From the NCBI GenBank assembly GCA_011524785.1, contig WTJQ01000466.1, positions 1 through 6,266 of the forward strand: DNA of 6,266 nt, read 5' to 3'. The notes under the pieces were generated by a model. It saw only the letters and a program-made list of their open reading frames with translations, was not told the DNA's origin and did no database searches. The DNA is from Planctomycetota bacterium (GTDB lineage: Bacteria; Planctomycetota; UBA1135; GCA-002686595). The position numbers and the translations under genes are program-made. Below, in pieces: positions 5,745-6,266 of the stretch (the first letter of the stretch is position 1; each line of letters opens with the position of its first letter).

Positions 5745-6266
5745 GTTGGAGCGAGGAGCGACTGCTTGCGGGGCTGCGACGCCGGGAGCGGGCCGGCGTG
5801 CTGAGGACCGAGCTGGGGCACGATGCGGCGGCCCTCGAGCTGGGGGGGCGGCCGGTCGTCTGCGTGGACGCGACCGTCGAGGGGGTGCACGTCGAGTCGG
5901 GCGAGCGCCCCGCGGCCTTCGCGAGCAAGGCCGTGCTGCGCACCCTGTCGGACCTCGCGGCGAGCGCGGCGACGCCGCGAGCGTTGCTGTTGGGACTCCG
6001 GGCACCGGAGGATGCCCCGGAGCCCCGCCTCCGCGCGCTGCTTCGCGGCGTCGAGCGCACCGGCCTGCGTTGGGGCTGTCCACTGGTCGGCGGGGACTGC
6101 ACCGCCGCCCCAGGTCCGATCGGGCTCACCGTGACCGCGCTGGGCACGCTCGCAAGCGGCGTCCGCCCGGTGAGCCGAGCCGCCGGAGAGGAGGGCCAGC
6201 TGTTGGTGGTGACCGGGCCCCTGGGGGGCTCGCGCCTTGGGCGTCACCTGCGGCCCGTCCCACGAC
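5741..6266 (+). CDS. thiL: ThiL-type thiamine-monophosphate kinase, N-terminal part (3' end outside window)
   Basis: ThiL phosphorylates thiamine monophosphate to the diphosphate cofactor in the cytoplasm. The first 175 codons are present. Family landmarks in order are GHDAAAL at residues 26-32 (normally GDDAA), VDATVEGVH at 42-50 (normally TDxLVEGVHF), LSDLAASAA at 69-77 (aspartate 71), VGGDCT at 116-121 (aspartate 119), a strand GLTVTALG, and TGPLGGSRLG near the end of the window. Three of the acidic positions used for Mg-ATP binding are kept (43, 71, 119), but the first aspartate of the GDD motif is histidine 27, and the later GD of the consensus RxGAxxGD reads GQ. This may be a divergent active lineage or an impaired enzyme; the window cannot decide. 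ATG 5741 overlaps the upstream TGA and has GGAGG at 5726-5730, ten bases before it. Placement after a ThiE/TenI-like gene supports a thiamine role. Confidence 0.88.
   Translation, partial: MSWSEERLLAGLRRRERAGVLRTELGHDAAALELGGRPVVCVDATVEGVHVESGERPAAFASKAVLRTLSDLAASAATPRALLLGLRAPEDAPEPRLRALLRGVERTGLRWGCPLVGGDCTAAPGPIGLTVTALGTLASGVRPVSRAAGEEGQLLVVTGPLGGSRLGRHLRPVPR

Overview
The window is very GC-rich and codes on one strand throughout. It reads as one tightly packed run of six co-directional genes with no intergenic space. At every junction that can be read, the next start codon overlaps the previous stop by one or a few bases (positions 874, 2640, 4718, 5376, 5741). There is no room for internal promoters or terminators, so this looks like the middle of a translationally coupled operon. 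The organism is a high-GC bacterium that carries an XPB-type helicase with a companion protein. Planctomycetota, Myxococcota and Actinobacteria all have such pairs. The UvrA wording and the compact ThiL make me lean towards Planctomycetota, with low confidence.

Bases 2-4718 form a DNA-repair half. It holds the C-terminal part of a UvrA-type damage-recognition ATPase (start lies before the window), a complete XPB/Ssl2-family superfamily 2 helicase, and a 692-residue helicase-associated protein. The C-terminal domain of that protein is recognisably the same fold family as the N-terminal domain of the neighbouring XPB. The three together suggest a repair or transcription-coupled module that mixes a bacterial damage sensor with a eukaryote/archaea-type helicase pair. 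The third protein has winged-helix-like segments plus a copy of the XPB N-terminal domain, which recalls the p52/Tfb2 partner of XPB in TFIIH.

Bases 4718-6266 form a thiamine half: a ThiE/TenI-family gene, a small one-pass membrane protein that looks like a catalytically dead relative of S26 signal peptidases, and the first 175 codons of a ThiL-type thiamine-monophosphate kinase that runs off the window.

The most striking local signal is a perfect 33-base inverted repeat with a 4-base loop at 4925-4994, inside the thiE-like gene. It sits exactly where the reading frame must shift by -1 to join the clear N-terminal half of the family to the clear C-terminal half. The spacing suggests the left arm replaced original sequence as a reverse-complement copy of the right arm (a quasipalindrome template-switch event), or that it is a sequencing or assembly artefact. 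No RNA genes, CRISPR arrays, insertion sequences, promoters or terminators could be supported.
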